The notes beneath the pieces are model-generated. The model was not told the origin of the DNA. It worked only from the letters and a program-made list of their open reading frames with translations, and searched no databases. Below are positions 1 to 8,700 of a stretch of 9,275 nt of DNA, one piece after another; position 1 is the stretch's first letter; each line of letters starts with the position of its first letter. The translations under genes were made by a program, and so were the position numbers. Source of the stretch: Candidatus Roizmanbacteria bacterium (GTDB lineage Bacteria; Patescibacteriota; Microgenomatia; UBA1406; GWC2-37-13); the NCBI GenBank assembly GCA_013334845.1, contig JAAXWV010000047.1:1-9275 (forward strand), given 5' to 3'.

Positions 1-1
1 C

Positions 2-400
2 AACGAACCGTCCCGGAAATACTGGGGAACGAGAACCGCTGCGCTTCGCCAACCATCTCAGGATACCATCGCCATCATCCGCGCCGCCGATAAGGTGTTG
101 AACACTATTTTCAAGGCTGGCTATGAGTACAAAAAAGCCGGGGTGATTGTGGGCGGGATCACTTCCGCAACAGCTTCAGCAAGCCCTTTGTCGCTCTTTC
201 CCGATGAAGAGGCCGAACTGACGAGTGACCGCCAACAGAAGCTCATGCAGGTGATGGATAAAGTCAACCGGCGGTATGGAATCGGTACAATCCATACCGG
301 GGCGGAGAACTCAGAGGCATGGAAACCGCAACAGGTGAATCTCTCGCCGCATTACACGACGGCGTGGAAGGATATTATTGAAGTGAGAGTATGTTCTTGA
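2..400 (+). CDS. umuC: UmuC (DNA polymerase V catalytic subunit), C-terminal part, 5' end outside window
   Basis: The frame is open from the left edge and encodes the last 132 residues of a Y-family translesion polymerase; the GTG at 95 is only an internal codon, not a start. The beginning of the visible part (YWGT...ALRQPSQDT, then IFKAGYEYKKAGVIVGGI) matches the little-finger region of UmuC. The end carries the DUF4113-type tail: LMQVMDKVNRRYGIGTI, a Trp, then SPHYTTAW and an acidic, hydrophobic finish. In this family UmuC works with cleaved UmuD as Pol V, an SOS-induced error-prone polymerase; the catalytic residues lie outside the window. GC is about 53% (32/60 in row 121-180), well above the neighbouring cassette. 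It converges on the ATPase gene across 85 bases (401-485), where I see no clear rho-independent terminator. The final residues VCS after the conserved IIEVR may be a slightly altered end. Identity is confident; only the partial length limits it. Confidence 0.93.
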   Translation, partial: NEPSRKYWGTRTAALRQPSQDTIAIIRAADKVLNTIFKAGYEYKKAGVIVGGITSATASASPLSLFPDEEAELTSDRQQKLMQVMDKVNRRYGIGTIHTGAENSEAWKPQQVNLSPHYTTAWKDIIEVRVCS

Positions 401-485
401 AAATATTCTCTTCGACATGTGCTGGTTGGAGCGCTTATTTCGCCCAGCTTGATAATGTGTGTATCTGTTAAGCTTTGGCATTCTT

Positions 486-2351
486 TCAGAACTTTCTTGC
501 CGTTTTCAGTTTTGCCCCTGAGCAACTGATGATTACTTCTTCCCAAAAATCAGCATTCTTGATTTTGTCTGAATCATCATAACAATGGTCATATATCTTC
601 TTCAAAGTATCTTGTTTATGCTGTAAGTCAGGTGTTGTTTTTGTTCCGTTTTTGTACACCCAATAATTGACAATTCCAATTGAAATCACTGAGTCTTTAC
701 TCGGCTCTTTAAGAAGTCGAAAGTCATCTTCCAACCAGATCTCAAATCTATAGGTATCAGCTCCATTAGCTGTGGTAAGCTCAAATTCGACTTGCATACC
801 CTTTTTAAGAAAAGGTTCACTTCTGATTTTCTTAACTTCTTTTAGTGTTTTGAGACAGTTTTCTAGTTCTGACCGAAATAGTGGGACATCATACGAATCA
901 TGACTGGACTGATTCAAGAGGAATTTTGTGTGTCTTTCAAGGTCTTCAAAAAGTTTCGAATCCAGATCGTTTTTTCTGGAAAAATGGACTGCCTCTTTTA
1001 GGTTAATAGCCAATGGTTTTAATTGACCATATACACCCAATCTGTACCGATCTGGCAAGAATCTCTTCGTAAAGCTCTCCGCCTCCTTCCTCAGTAAATT
1101 TCCTGAGATCTCGAATTTTCCATTCTTGAGGTAGTACTCCGCTTGGCCAAGATATGAGTCAGATTCAAAAATCAACGGCTTCGGTATATCATTCTTTTCG
1201 CATTCATACATCTCAAAATACTTCCAGTTATCCTGCCCAAAGCGTTTGATCCGATGACGAAGGAGTTCGAAGAAGTTTCGGTCGTGGGTAAGAATGATGA
1301 GCTGATAGTTAGAGAAATCGGACAAAATGATGTCCAAAACCCTCTCCCGATTACTCATATCCAAACTGATTAACAAATCATCTAAGACCAAGAATTTTGG
1401 CGTGTCGTCAGTAAGTCTCGTAGAATTGATTTTCTGATCAAGCATAGCGAAACGTATGGATAATGCTATTGCGGTCAGTTTCGCTTCATTTAGAAAGGTG
1501 TGAGGTCTATGGACATTGCGTTTTTCTTCTGCTAATTTAGTATGACTAAAATGTGCATGAACATATACCTTGGGAGCAATGGTCTCGTGATTTCTTTTGG
1601 TAGTGCTTCCTTCAACAAAAGCGTCATAAGAGCAATTTTGAAAATCATAACTCACCGTAAAGGGCTGCTTGAATTTTACTAGATGTTCATTGACTGATTC
1701 AACAATGGATTCAAAATAGAACTTCAACTCTGTATTAAACCTGTCTACGGCAGCCGCAAAAGTTTTGTACGATTGCTCGTGCATCTTACCCCGTGGGTGC
1801 ATGCCTGGCTTTATGTATTCCCACCAATCTTGGGCATTAGCGGTTGCCATTACGCCATCATGCCGAACTAATACCTCCCGAAAGTTGATGAACATGAGCG
1901 TGTCTTTGTCCATCAAGGGAAACAGGTCTATTTGAAACGGGTTCTTGAAATCATGAATCTTGGATAACAGTTTGTAATTTACCAGTTCACTACCTTGCGT
2001 AGCCTGTTGGATCAGGTTGCCCATTTTGGTATTGACGACTGTATTCGAGATCATTTTTTCTGTAATGGATTGCTGATCGTCTTCAAACACCAGTTTGATA
2101 TAGCTTTCGTCTTCATCCGGGGCAAAGCGATTCCTTAGGTTTTCCTCATGGCGTGGATTGAAGTATTTCTGAACCTTTGCGGCATCGGACTTAAACACAC
2201 TTTGCAAAAAGGTGTATAATGCCCAGTAAATACTGCTTTTTCCACTACCATTCTCACCAAATATCAACGCGTTGTGACGGTTAAAGTCTATTGTGACTTC
2301 CCCGTAGAAAAACTTAAAATGTTTGAGTTTAATCTGCTTGATCCTGTTCAT
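486..2351 (-). CDS. RecF/SMC/ABC-class AAA ATPase with unassigned C-terminal domain (defence-associated)
   Basis: This 621-aa protein starts at the ATG at 2351; a GTG one codon upstream (2354) is also possible. The N-terminus (residues 1-31) is the beta-rich lead-in seen in RecF-like ATPases. Walker A is GENGSGKS at 32-39, Walker B is FLVLDD at 320-325, the D-loop is SLD at 329-331 and the switch histidine is H356 in ILTHD, so the ABC-type head is complete. The signature region reads FLNEAKLTAIAL (286-297) rather than the usual LSGGE/LSEGE. About 250 residues separate Walker A from the signature, and no long coiled coil is evident, so this is a compact head rather than a long-armed SMC. Residues about 370-621 are a helical then mixed region (LLRKEAESF, LLNQSSHDS, a lysine-rich tail) that I do not recognise. 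It is the last gene of the cassette, joined to the methyltransferase by TGATG. Nucleotide-dependent DNA binding, sensing or control of the other two proteins is inferred from context. The ATPase fold is certain; the function is not. Confidence 0.88.
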   Translation of the reverse strand: MNRIKQIKLKHFKFFYGEVTIDFNRHNALIFGENGSGKSSIYWALYTFLQSVFKSDAAKVQKYFNPRHEENLRNRFAPDEDESYIKLVFEDDQQSITEKMISNTVVNTKMGNLIQQATQGSELVNYKLLSKIHDFKNPFQIDLFPLMDKDTLMFINFREVLVRHDGVMATANAQDWWEYIKPGMHPRGKMHEQSYKTFAAAVDRFNTELKFYFESIVESVNEHLVKFKQPFTVSYDFQNCSYDAFVEGSTTKRNHETIAPKVYVHAHFSHTKLAEEKRNVHRPHTFLNEAKLTAIALSIRFAMLDQKINSTRLTDDTPKFLVLDDLLISLDMSNRERVLDIILSDFSNYQLIILTHDRNFFELLRHRIKRFGQDNWKYFEMYECEKNDIPKPLIFESDSYLGQAEYYLKNGKFEISGNLLRKEAESFTKRFLPDRYRLGVYGQLKPLAINLKEAVHFSRKNDLDSKLFEDLERHTKFLLNQSSHDSYDVPLFRSELENCLKTLKEVKKIRSEPFLKKGMQVEFELTTANGADTYRFEIWLEDDFRLLKEPSKDSVISIGIVNYWVYKNGTKTTPDLQHKQDTLKKIYDHCYDDSDKIKNADFWEEVIISCSGAKLKTARKF

Positions 2352-5300
2352 CACTTGGTAGATTTAATAGGTATTACAATATCTGCCAGTTTAATATCCA
2401 TGAGCTTTAGGTTATTACGGATTTCATTGTCTTTCTCCCGCATTTTTTGGTAGGCCTGATGAATGATTTCAATTTGCACCACTTCTAGTTTGCCTTCGAT
2501 GGGCTCAAAATCCCGCTTGGCATATTGGGTAAAAATAATCCCTGCCTTTTCAAAATCTTCTTTGAAGTAGAGTTCCATAACCATGGCGTCTATAACTTCT
2601 TCAAAGAGCTGAAATAAATGAATATTTGGAACATGGTCATTTATTTGTTTAGAAGTTTTATTTATGAATAGCATGTAGTTAACTACAACTTCTATAATTT
2701 TCTTCTCATCAGATGTAGCATCAGGGATAGGGATCAGTTGTACTGAACGAGCTTGTATTTCGGAAAAAACTTTTTTTATTGATTTAAATCGAAGTTTATA
2801 GTAGTAATTCGCAATTTTGGAATTTAAAACCCCCAACAGGTACTTGAGATTGATATTTTTGCATTTTGAGTTTAGCACCACAATCGTATTTAGTGCAAAA
2901 AATTGTTGATTGTCATATGTAAAAATTAGTGTTCCAGAAACTCTTCGAAACAGAAGCTTCTCATCACTTTCAAAAATGTCCTTTCTCTTACAAGAATGTA
3001 TCCTATCAAGGTTATAATCTAAATAGACACCATCCCAATCAATTTTATACTTATTAATATTTCGGCCATCTAAAAGCTTATAATAATCTCCAGTTGAATT
3101 TGAGTCTTTAAGAGATAATTTTTTATCGCCTTTAAGCGCAATTGCTTGATTGATAAAACATAAGTCACCCACAGTTTGAGAATGTTTTTTTTCGATGCGG
3201 TCAACCAACTTGTTGCTTTGATAATTCAGAGAAAAGTTTCTGTTGGATAAAAAATCATCTTTATGCTTAGTTACAACCAATTGACGTGATGTCAAGTTAT
3301 CTTCAAAAAAGTCAACCACGTAATTATCTTCTATATTTTTATTTTCGATAATAATTATAACATTTTCAACAACTGCGTTTGCGAAAGGCATGTTTACATA
3401 ATTAACAATTTGTTTCAATTGATATTGCTGAAGAATTATACTGCGAGTATAAGAGTAATAGTCTTGAGTTAGTATAGTATTTGGGATAATGTATGTAAGA
3501 ATGCCTTTTGTAGATAGAGTACTAAGCCCTCTATGGATGAAAAAGATGAAAGTATTTAAACGACCGCCAGATGTTCCATAGACCGTTTTTAAGTATGACT
3601 TATAATCATTACTAATGCCTTCAGTTTTGGATAATTGAACATATGGTGGATTCCCAATCACGACATCAAATTTTGCCACGCCAAACATCCACTTAGGATC
3701 AAACCAATCCGATTTTTTGTGGCTAAAAGGGTTCCAGGTGCTAATGAGCCATGCACGACTATTTACATTTACATTCTGGCCAAGTCCCAATTGATGTTTA
3801 GTAATTTTATCCTGAGTGGTTTTAAGCTGCTCTTTCAGTTTCTCCTTTTCCTCACCATAGCTTTGAAGATATTCCTGTCGGATGCGGTCCAATTGCTCCA
3901 TGTCATCATTGGCATTGAACAGCCCACCCAAATCTTTCTCTTCCGGCAGTTTGATCAGAGTATCTGCTGTAACGAACTTAAACTCGAGGTTAGGCAGTGG
4001 CTCAATGCCCCGGTTGGCTTTACTTTCGTTAATTTGTTCGTCCACAATCAGCGTCAGGAAGCAACGCAGTTTGGAAATTTCTGCCGCCACTGGTTGTATG
4101 TCCACCCCATACAATGAATTCTGGATGATGCCGATTTTGCGGGCATATTCCACTCCAGAGCTTTCCAGCTTTTCTTTCAGTTGTTTTTTTACAATGGCAT
4201 TGTTGATACGGTCCACCTGTCGTTTTTTCCACCATTCGGCATCCGGGTCAAGCTTTTGGAGGGCCTGTACAATTTTTTGGAGTACCCCCATGGGAAAGGC
4301 TCCCGAACCACAGGCAGGATCGAGAATTTTCACTTTATCCAGCGCATCGAGTATGCTGTTTTTTTCAGTTGGAGAGAAAGAAGGGTCTTCCGCCTCCAGC
4401 ATTTTGAAAATAGGGCGGAGCTTCTCATGCTTAATATCTGTCTTGTTATGCAGGTATTGCACCAGGCTTTCAGTGGCCATATAGTCCACAATTTCCCGAG
4501 GTGTATAAAAACTACCGGTAGCCTTGCGGGCTGTTTCGCCACTATCGGGATCAATCTCGGCCAACAGGTTTTCAAAAATCCGCCCCAGCATTTCCGGGTC
4601 CACACTCACCTCTACATCCGTTACCGAGTTTTCGTCAATGGTAAAGTTGTATTTTTCCAGTTCCTCAAAAAAGGCTTGAAACCATTGGTCGGGTATTTTC
4701 AAGGTATTCTGGTGTTCACTATGCCCGGACCGTTTGTTAGTCTTGTAATAGTCATCCACGCCCGGCTCAAACAAGCCACCATTGAGAAAGGGAATCTGCT
4801 CTGCTCCTACTGGCAGGTGATCCACCCTTTTATCCATAGGAGTATTGAGGGTCTGGAAAAAGACTTGCTCTAAAATGCTGTGATAGTAATTAGAGTTGGC
4901 TGTGACGGCTTTTGAAGCCAACAAAGATTCCGGCAGCAGTGGTTTGCCCGACTCAGATTTTTTCATCTTCAAAAACCAGCAGAACACTGTTCGGCCAATC
5001 AACCGCACAGCAAATTCCTGATATATCTGCCGGTTTTCTTTGGATACATCGGGCAGTTGTAGAATTCCCTTACCGTAATCAGCCAACTTTTTGCCGTTTT
5101 CTACTTTACCGCCTACCAGCTCATAGAAAAAGGCCTGTATGATTTTGTAGAACTCTTCATTAAGGGCTTCAACGCTAAACGCATTTAAAATATCTTGAAT
5201 AGAAAGTTTTTTGTTGGAAAGTGCTGCCAAACGTTCAGAGGGGGTGCGGACTTTCTCATCTTCACCCAGCAGGTAGGTATATCGTTTGGGTTCCGTGGCC

Positions 5301-5701
5301 TGTTCAATGACTTCCCCTTCTTCATTGAGCATTTTGATCTCTGAAACGAACGATAAACGCCATTTTCTATCCTGCATAAACACGATCATAGCGCCATCTA
5401 CATCGTATTTATATACATCGCGGAGCAAATCACGAAGGCCCACTTTATTTCGCTCTAGCCACACGTCCGGGTTCACCTCAATTTTGTACAAACCTATGAT
5501 GCGTTCATCAGCGGTAGTAAAGTTTCCCAATTCATATGCCGCCTTAGCTTTCGTTACATTCGTGCCTTTCAGATTAGCGGTGATGTCTTTTGGTTGCGCA
5601 AGCAAACCGTTCTTTGCGCCAAATACCGACAGTAAGACTTCCAACCATTTGGCATCATTGAAGGGTTGACTAAATATTTTATATAGGGCTGTTTTGTCCA
5701 T
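2351..5701 (-). CDS. Eco57I/TaqI-class N6-adenine DNA methyltransferase with C-terminal specificity region
   Basis: The protein is 1116 aa from the ATG at 5701, which shares its A with the helicase stop codon; a TTG one codon upstream (5704) is less likely. Residues 1-390 form an N-terminal region typical of large Eco57I-class proteins (WRLSF at 114-118, then a KRYTYLLG stretch and NAFSVEALNEEF). The methylase core follows in the gamma order: motif X GSFYTPREIVDYM (396-408), motif I DPACGSG (461-467, SAM binding) and motif IV NPPY (684-687, adenine flipping and catalysis). The C-terminal half resembles the TaqI-type specificity domain: LLDGRNINKY around 876-885, then LKYLLGVLNSKIANYY and a closing LIPIP (PIPD at 991-994). 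Expected reaction: methyl transfer from SAM to the N6 of an adenine in a specific site. DNA coding for residues about 690-1035 is strikingly AT-rich (about 20% GC in places) compared with the core (about 50%). It could be a modification-only enzyme or a bifunctional type IIG-like one; no convincing nuclease motif is visible (D102 and E121-I-K123 are only a weak candidate). Confidence 0.92.
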   Translation of the reverse strand: MDKTALYKIFSQPFNDAKWLEVLLSVFGAKNGLLAQPKDITANLKGTNVTKAKAAYELGNFTTADERIIGLYKIEVNPDVWLERNKVGLRDLLRDVYKYDVDGAMIVFMQDRKWRLSFVSEIKMLNEEGEVIEQATEPKRYTYLLGEDEKVRTPSERLAALSNKKLSIQDILNAFSVEALNEEFYKIIQAFFYELVGGKVENGKKLADYGKGILQLPDVSKENRQIYQEFAVRLIGRTVFCWFLKMKKSESGKPLLPESLLASKAVTANSNYYHSILEQVFFQTLNTPMDKRVDHLPVGAEQIPFLNGGLFEPGVDDYYKTNKRSGHSEHQNTLKIPDQWFQAFFEELEKYNFTIDENSVTDVEVSVDPEMLGRIFENLLAEIDPDSGETARKATGSFYTPREIVDYMATESLVQYLHNKTDIKHEKLRPIFKMLEAEDPSFSPTEKNSILDALDKVKILDPACGSGAFPMGVLQKIVQALQKLDPDAEWWKKRQVDRINNAIVKKQLKEKLESSGVEYARKIGIIQNSLYGVDIQPVAAEISKLRCFLTLIVDEQINESKANRGIEPLPNLEFKFVTADTLIKLPEEKDLGGLFNANDDMEQLDRIRQEYLQSYGEEKEKLKEQLKTTQDKITKHQLGLGQNVNVNSRAWLISTWNPFSHKKSDWFDPKWMFGVAKFDVVIGNPPYVQLSKTEGISNDYKSYLKTVYGTSGGRLNTFIFFIHRGLSTLSTKGILTYIIPNTILTQDYYSYTRSIILQQYQLKQIVNYVNMPFANAVVENVIIIIENKNIEDNYVVDFFEDNLTSRQLVVTKHKDDFLSNRNFSLNYQSNKLVDRIEKKHSQTVGDLCFINQAIALKGDKKLSLKDSNSTGDYYKLLDGRNINKYKIDWDGVYLDYNLDRIHSCKRKDIFESDEKLLFRRVSGTLIFTYDNQQFFALNTIVVLNSKCKNINLKYLLGVLNSKIANYYYKLRFKSIKKVFSEIQARSVQLIPIPDATSDEKKIIEVVVNYMLFINKTSKQINDHVPNIHLFQLFEEVIDAMVMELYFKEDFEKAGIIFTQYAKRDFEPIEGKLEVVQIEIIHQAYQKMREKDNEIRNNLKLMDIKLADIVIPIKSTK
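2600..3630 (-). other. AT-rich specificity (TRD) segment inside the methyltransferase gene
   Basis: Within the methyltransferase gene the base composition falls abruptly just after the NPPY codons (3641-3652). Hand counts give 12/60 GC in rows 2641-2700 and 3301-3360, against 30/60 in row 3961-4020 and 31/60 in row 4501-4560, and composition recovers near the 3' end of the gene. The segment coincides with the TaqI-like specificity region (residues about 690-1035). The reading frame is uninterrupted. This is the pattern expected if the target-recognition part had a different origin from the catalytic core, though an unusual amino acid composition (rich in Asn, Lys, Ile, Tyr) also contributes. 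Confidence 0.6.
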
Positions 5702-8700
5702 CAATCTATGAATGTTTCTGTGATAACAATTTCAGGTGTAACGTTTAAGTCAATTTCAATTTTGAAGGATTCATCATCCTCATTGCTAAAGGCATCATAC
5801 TTCTGTGCTAAGGCAATAATCAAGTTGTCAGCCTGTCCATACGTGATTTGCTTTTTGTCGAGTTGGCGCTTCAGCTTTCTGATTTCATTTGGCAAGGGAG
5901 TGTATGTTCCTTTGTCAATTAAATCTTGAAGCGCCTCGCAAGCCTTTTTTGTCTCTGCTTTTCTGGTGATCGCTTTGAAATCACGCATGAACTTTTTAGC
6001 CTGAGCAGAGACAGCATCTGCTTTATCGGTTGTCGTAACGGCTTCTGTAGTTGCGCCTAAGAAGTCTTTGTCAAACTCTGCAAGAGCTGCTTGGACGTTA
6101 TCAAAGTGAATGGCCGGAACTTTGCCAAGCGGCTCAGTAGCCTTGGCTTCAAACTGATCGGCTGCTTCAAGAAATGTCAACGCTTTCACCTCATTTTCGC
6201 GGTTTACAGAGTAGAACTCCATTTTATAAGGGGACTTGAGGAATATTAGTGTGACGTTTTTTGCGTCTTTTGAATTGGCATTTGCGTTTTTTCTGGCCGT
6301 TCTTGCTTTGAGCGGAAAAATTTTTATTCTCTTAAACTCCTTTGAATTGTTGTCTTTGAACTCTCTGATGAATCGCAAATATAACAGGCGCTTGTCTTCT
6401 TCGTCCGGTAGGCCTTCTTTGAATAGTTCGAATTGTTCAACAAGTTCTTCATGCGTAAAAACCTGTGCATCCTCGCCAAATGCAGAATGAAAGCCTTGCA
6501 GCTTAATTAAAGCGTTTTTGTAAAGCTTGATTTCTTCATCGCCATGCTGAGAAGGGTAGAATATGTAATTGTACACGATACCTGCCACGCTCCCTATACG
6601 ATTTATTCTTCCAATGCGTTGCATTAGGCGAGTAGCATTCCATGGGGTATCGTAATTCACAAGTACGTTTGCCCTGTGAAGGTTAATTCCCTCAGCAAGC
6701 ACATCGGTAGTAATCAGGATTTGGTAATCATCTTTTCTACTACCGATGTAATTAGCGTCAAAGTTTGCCTGAATCGTTTCAAAAATCTTAATCCGATTGG
6801 CGGAAGATATTTTCAGTACACCATTGCCTTTGTAGTCTTTCAGATGCTCAGCCAGGTAATTAGCCGTATCATTGCTCTCCGTAAAGATGATGATTTGGCC
6901 TGTAGGATTTTTATCTTTATTGAGTAATTCTTTTTCAAGAGCATCGAAGAGTTGATAGAGTTTAGGATCTGAATCAATGAGCTGCCATTCATCGTGAAGT
7001 TCTCTTAATAAATGTTCGTCCTTTTTTAGCCCTACAAGAAATTCTGCTTCGAAATCTTCCGCCTTAAAAATGTTATTTTTTGGATTCTCCGTGCTTATTT
7101 CTAGAATCAATTCTTCAATTTCCTCCATGGAGAAACCTTTCTCGATGAGTTGGTTGATGTTTAAATCAGGAGCTATCAGCACCTTATCGTCTTCAAACAT
7201 CTTAATCATACGCTGGGTAGAAATCATCAGGTTATTTAACGTAATCTTGAAAGCATGAAAACTGCTTTCCAAACGCTTTACCATCAAGGTCTTCATAATG
7301 CCTGCCAAAGACTTTGATATCAAAACAGCTTGGTCATAGTAAGCATCTTGTAGCTCTTTTTTCAAAAATCTAATAGCCTGGTAGCGGAAGTAGTTGATCT
7401 TATCTTCATCGGTTAAATAGAAAACCGTATGGTAAAACAGCTTACTTAGCTTGGCATCTAGCTCATATTCTACTGCGCGCAAAGGAGCTATTTCGGGGAA
7501 TATAATTCCCTGATCTTTCAGATCATCAATGTACTTTGGGTAATTCGTGAGGTCTTTACGAGTACGTCTGACGGTAATTTGAGAAATGACTTTTTCCCGA
7601 ATTACGCCATATAGTTCTCTAACTCTTTCTATGGTAGGGTTTTCATCCCTCATTATTTCGCTGTATTCCCGAATGATTGGCCCAAAAAACGATTGGAGAT
7701 TTGTAACTGGTAGTGTACTTCGCCTAGCATCCTGAAATAAAAGAAGTTGATAGTAAAGGTCTTGCGGCCTATTATTCAATGGAGTGGCTGAAATCAAAAT
7801 AATTTTTTTGTTTCTGCCTTTTACCAATCCATCACCATTTCTTGGAGACTTGCAAATTCGCTGGAGAAAACCAAAACTTTTAGATGTATGATTTCTGTAC
7901 TTATGGGCTTCATCTACCAAGATTAAATCGTAATCTTCCTTAGCCCAATAATTTAAATCTTCACCTTGTACAATCTTTTCCAGTCTCCCATTGGTGATGA
8001 ATTTTGTGTGTCGATCAATTCCAAACAATCTAAACGTCTTTTTCCAATTTTGCTCGAGAGCTGGAGGGTAGACGATTAAAATCTTTGTATTCAGCGAACC
8101 GTTAGCAACCAAAAACCTTTTGGCTATCATAGACGCCACCACAGTTTTTCCGAGACCAACTACATCTGCCAAAAAAAAACCATTGTGTTCCATAAGCATT
8201 TGGAAGCCTTGATTCACTGCATCTATCTGATAGCTAAGTTTTTTGTAAGACTTTGGCAAATCACCTACCGTGTCCGGATCGTAGTCAATGTTGTCCCCAA
8301 AATACTCAATAAGAAGCTTTAAATAGATTTCAAAGGGAGTGAACTCTTGACCGATGTGCGATTTTTTTTTGAACTCCTGAATATCTGCTGGAAGAATGGT
8401 GGTTGATTGCCCCCAAAGTTTTCGGAACTCTTTTTTAGTGAACTCTACATCATCGAAGTCTTTTAATGCGATGTTCAGCTCATAATTTGGTGATTTTTTA
8501 ATTCCAAGTCCGGCTTCAGTTAAATTTGAAGAACCCATAATAACCCAGCCATCTGAATGCTCTGAGTGTATTTCTGGAAGGAACAAGTAGAATTTTGCAT
8601 GTATAGCTTTTGAGTTGTGTGCCCTGACTTCGATTCGTCCATCAACTAAATCCTGAATAAATGCGAGCACACCATCTTCAACTTCTTGAGAGTATTTTGC

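Noticed and set aside
401..485. Bidirectional terminator between umuC and the ATPase gene
   Set aside because: I found only very short palindromes (such as AAGCTT and AGCGCT) with no adequate stem and T-run.
352..546. 64-codon open frame on the minus strand across the umuC end and the ATPase end
   Set aside because: It overlaps the well-supported tails of both genes in other frames and has no recognisable domain; most likely a chance frame.
3635..4873. Long plus-strand open frames of 160, 200 and 230 codons opposite the methylase
   Set aside because: They lie antisense to the methylase core, whose motifs X, I and IV prove the minus-strand frame; their translations show no domain.
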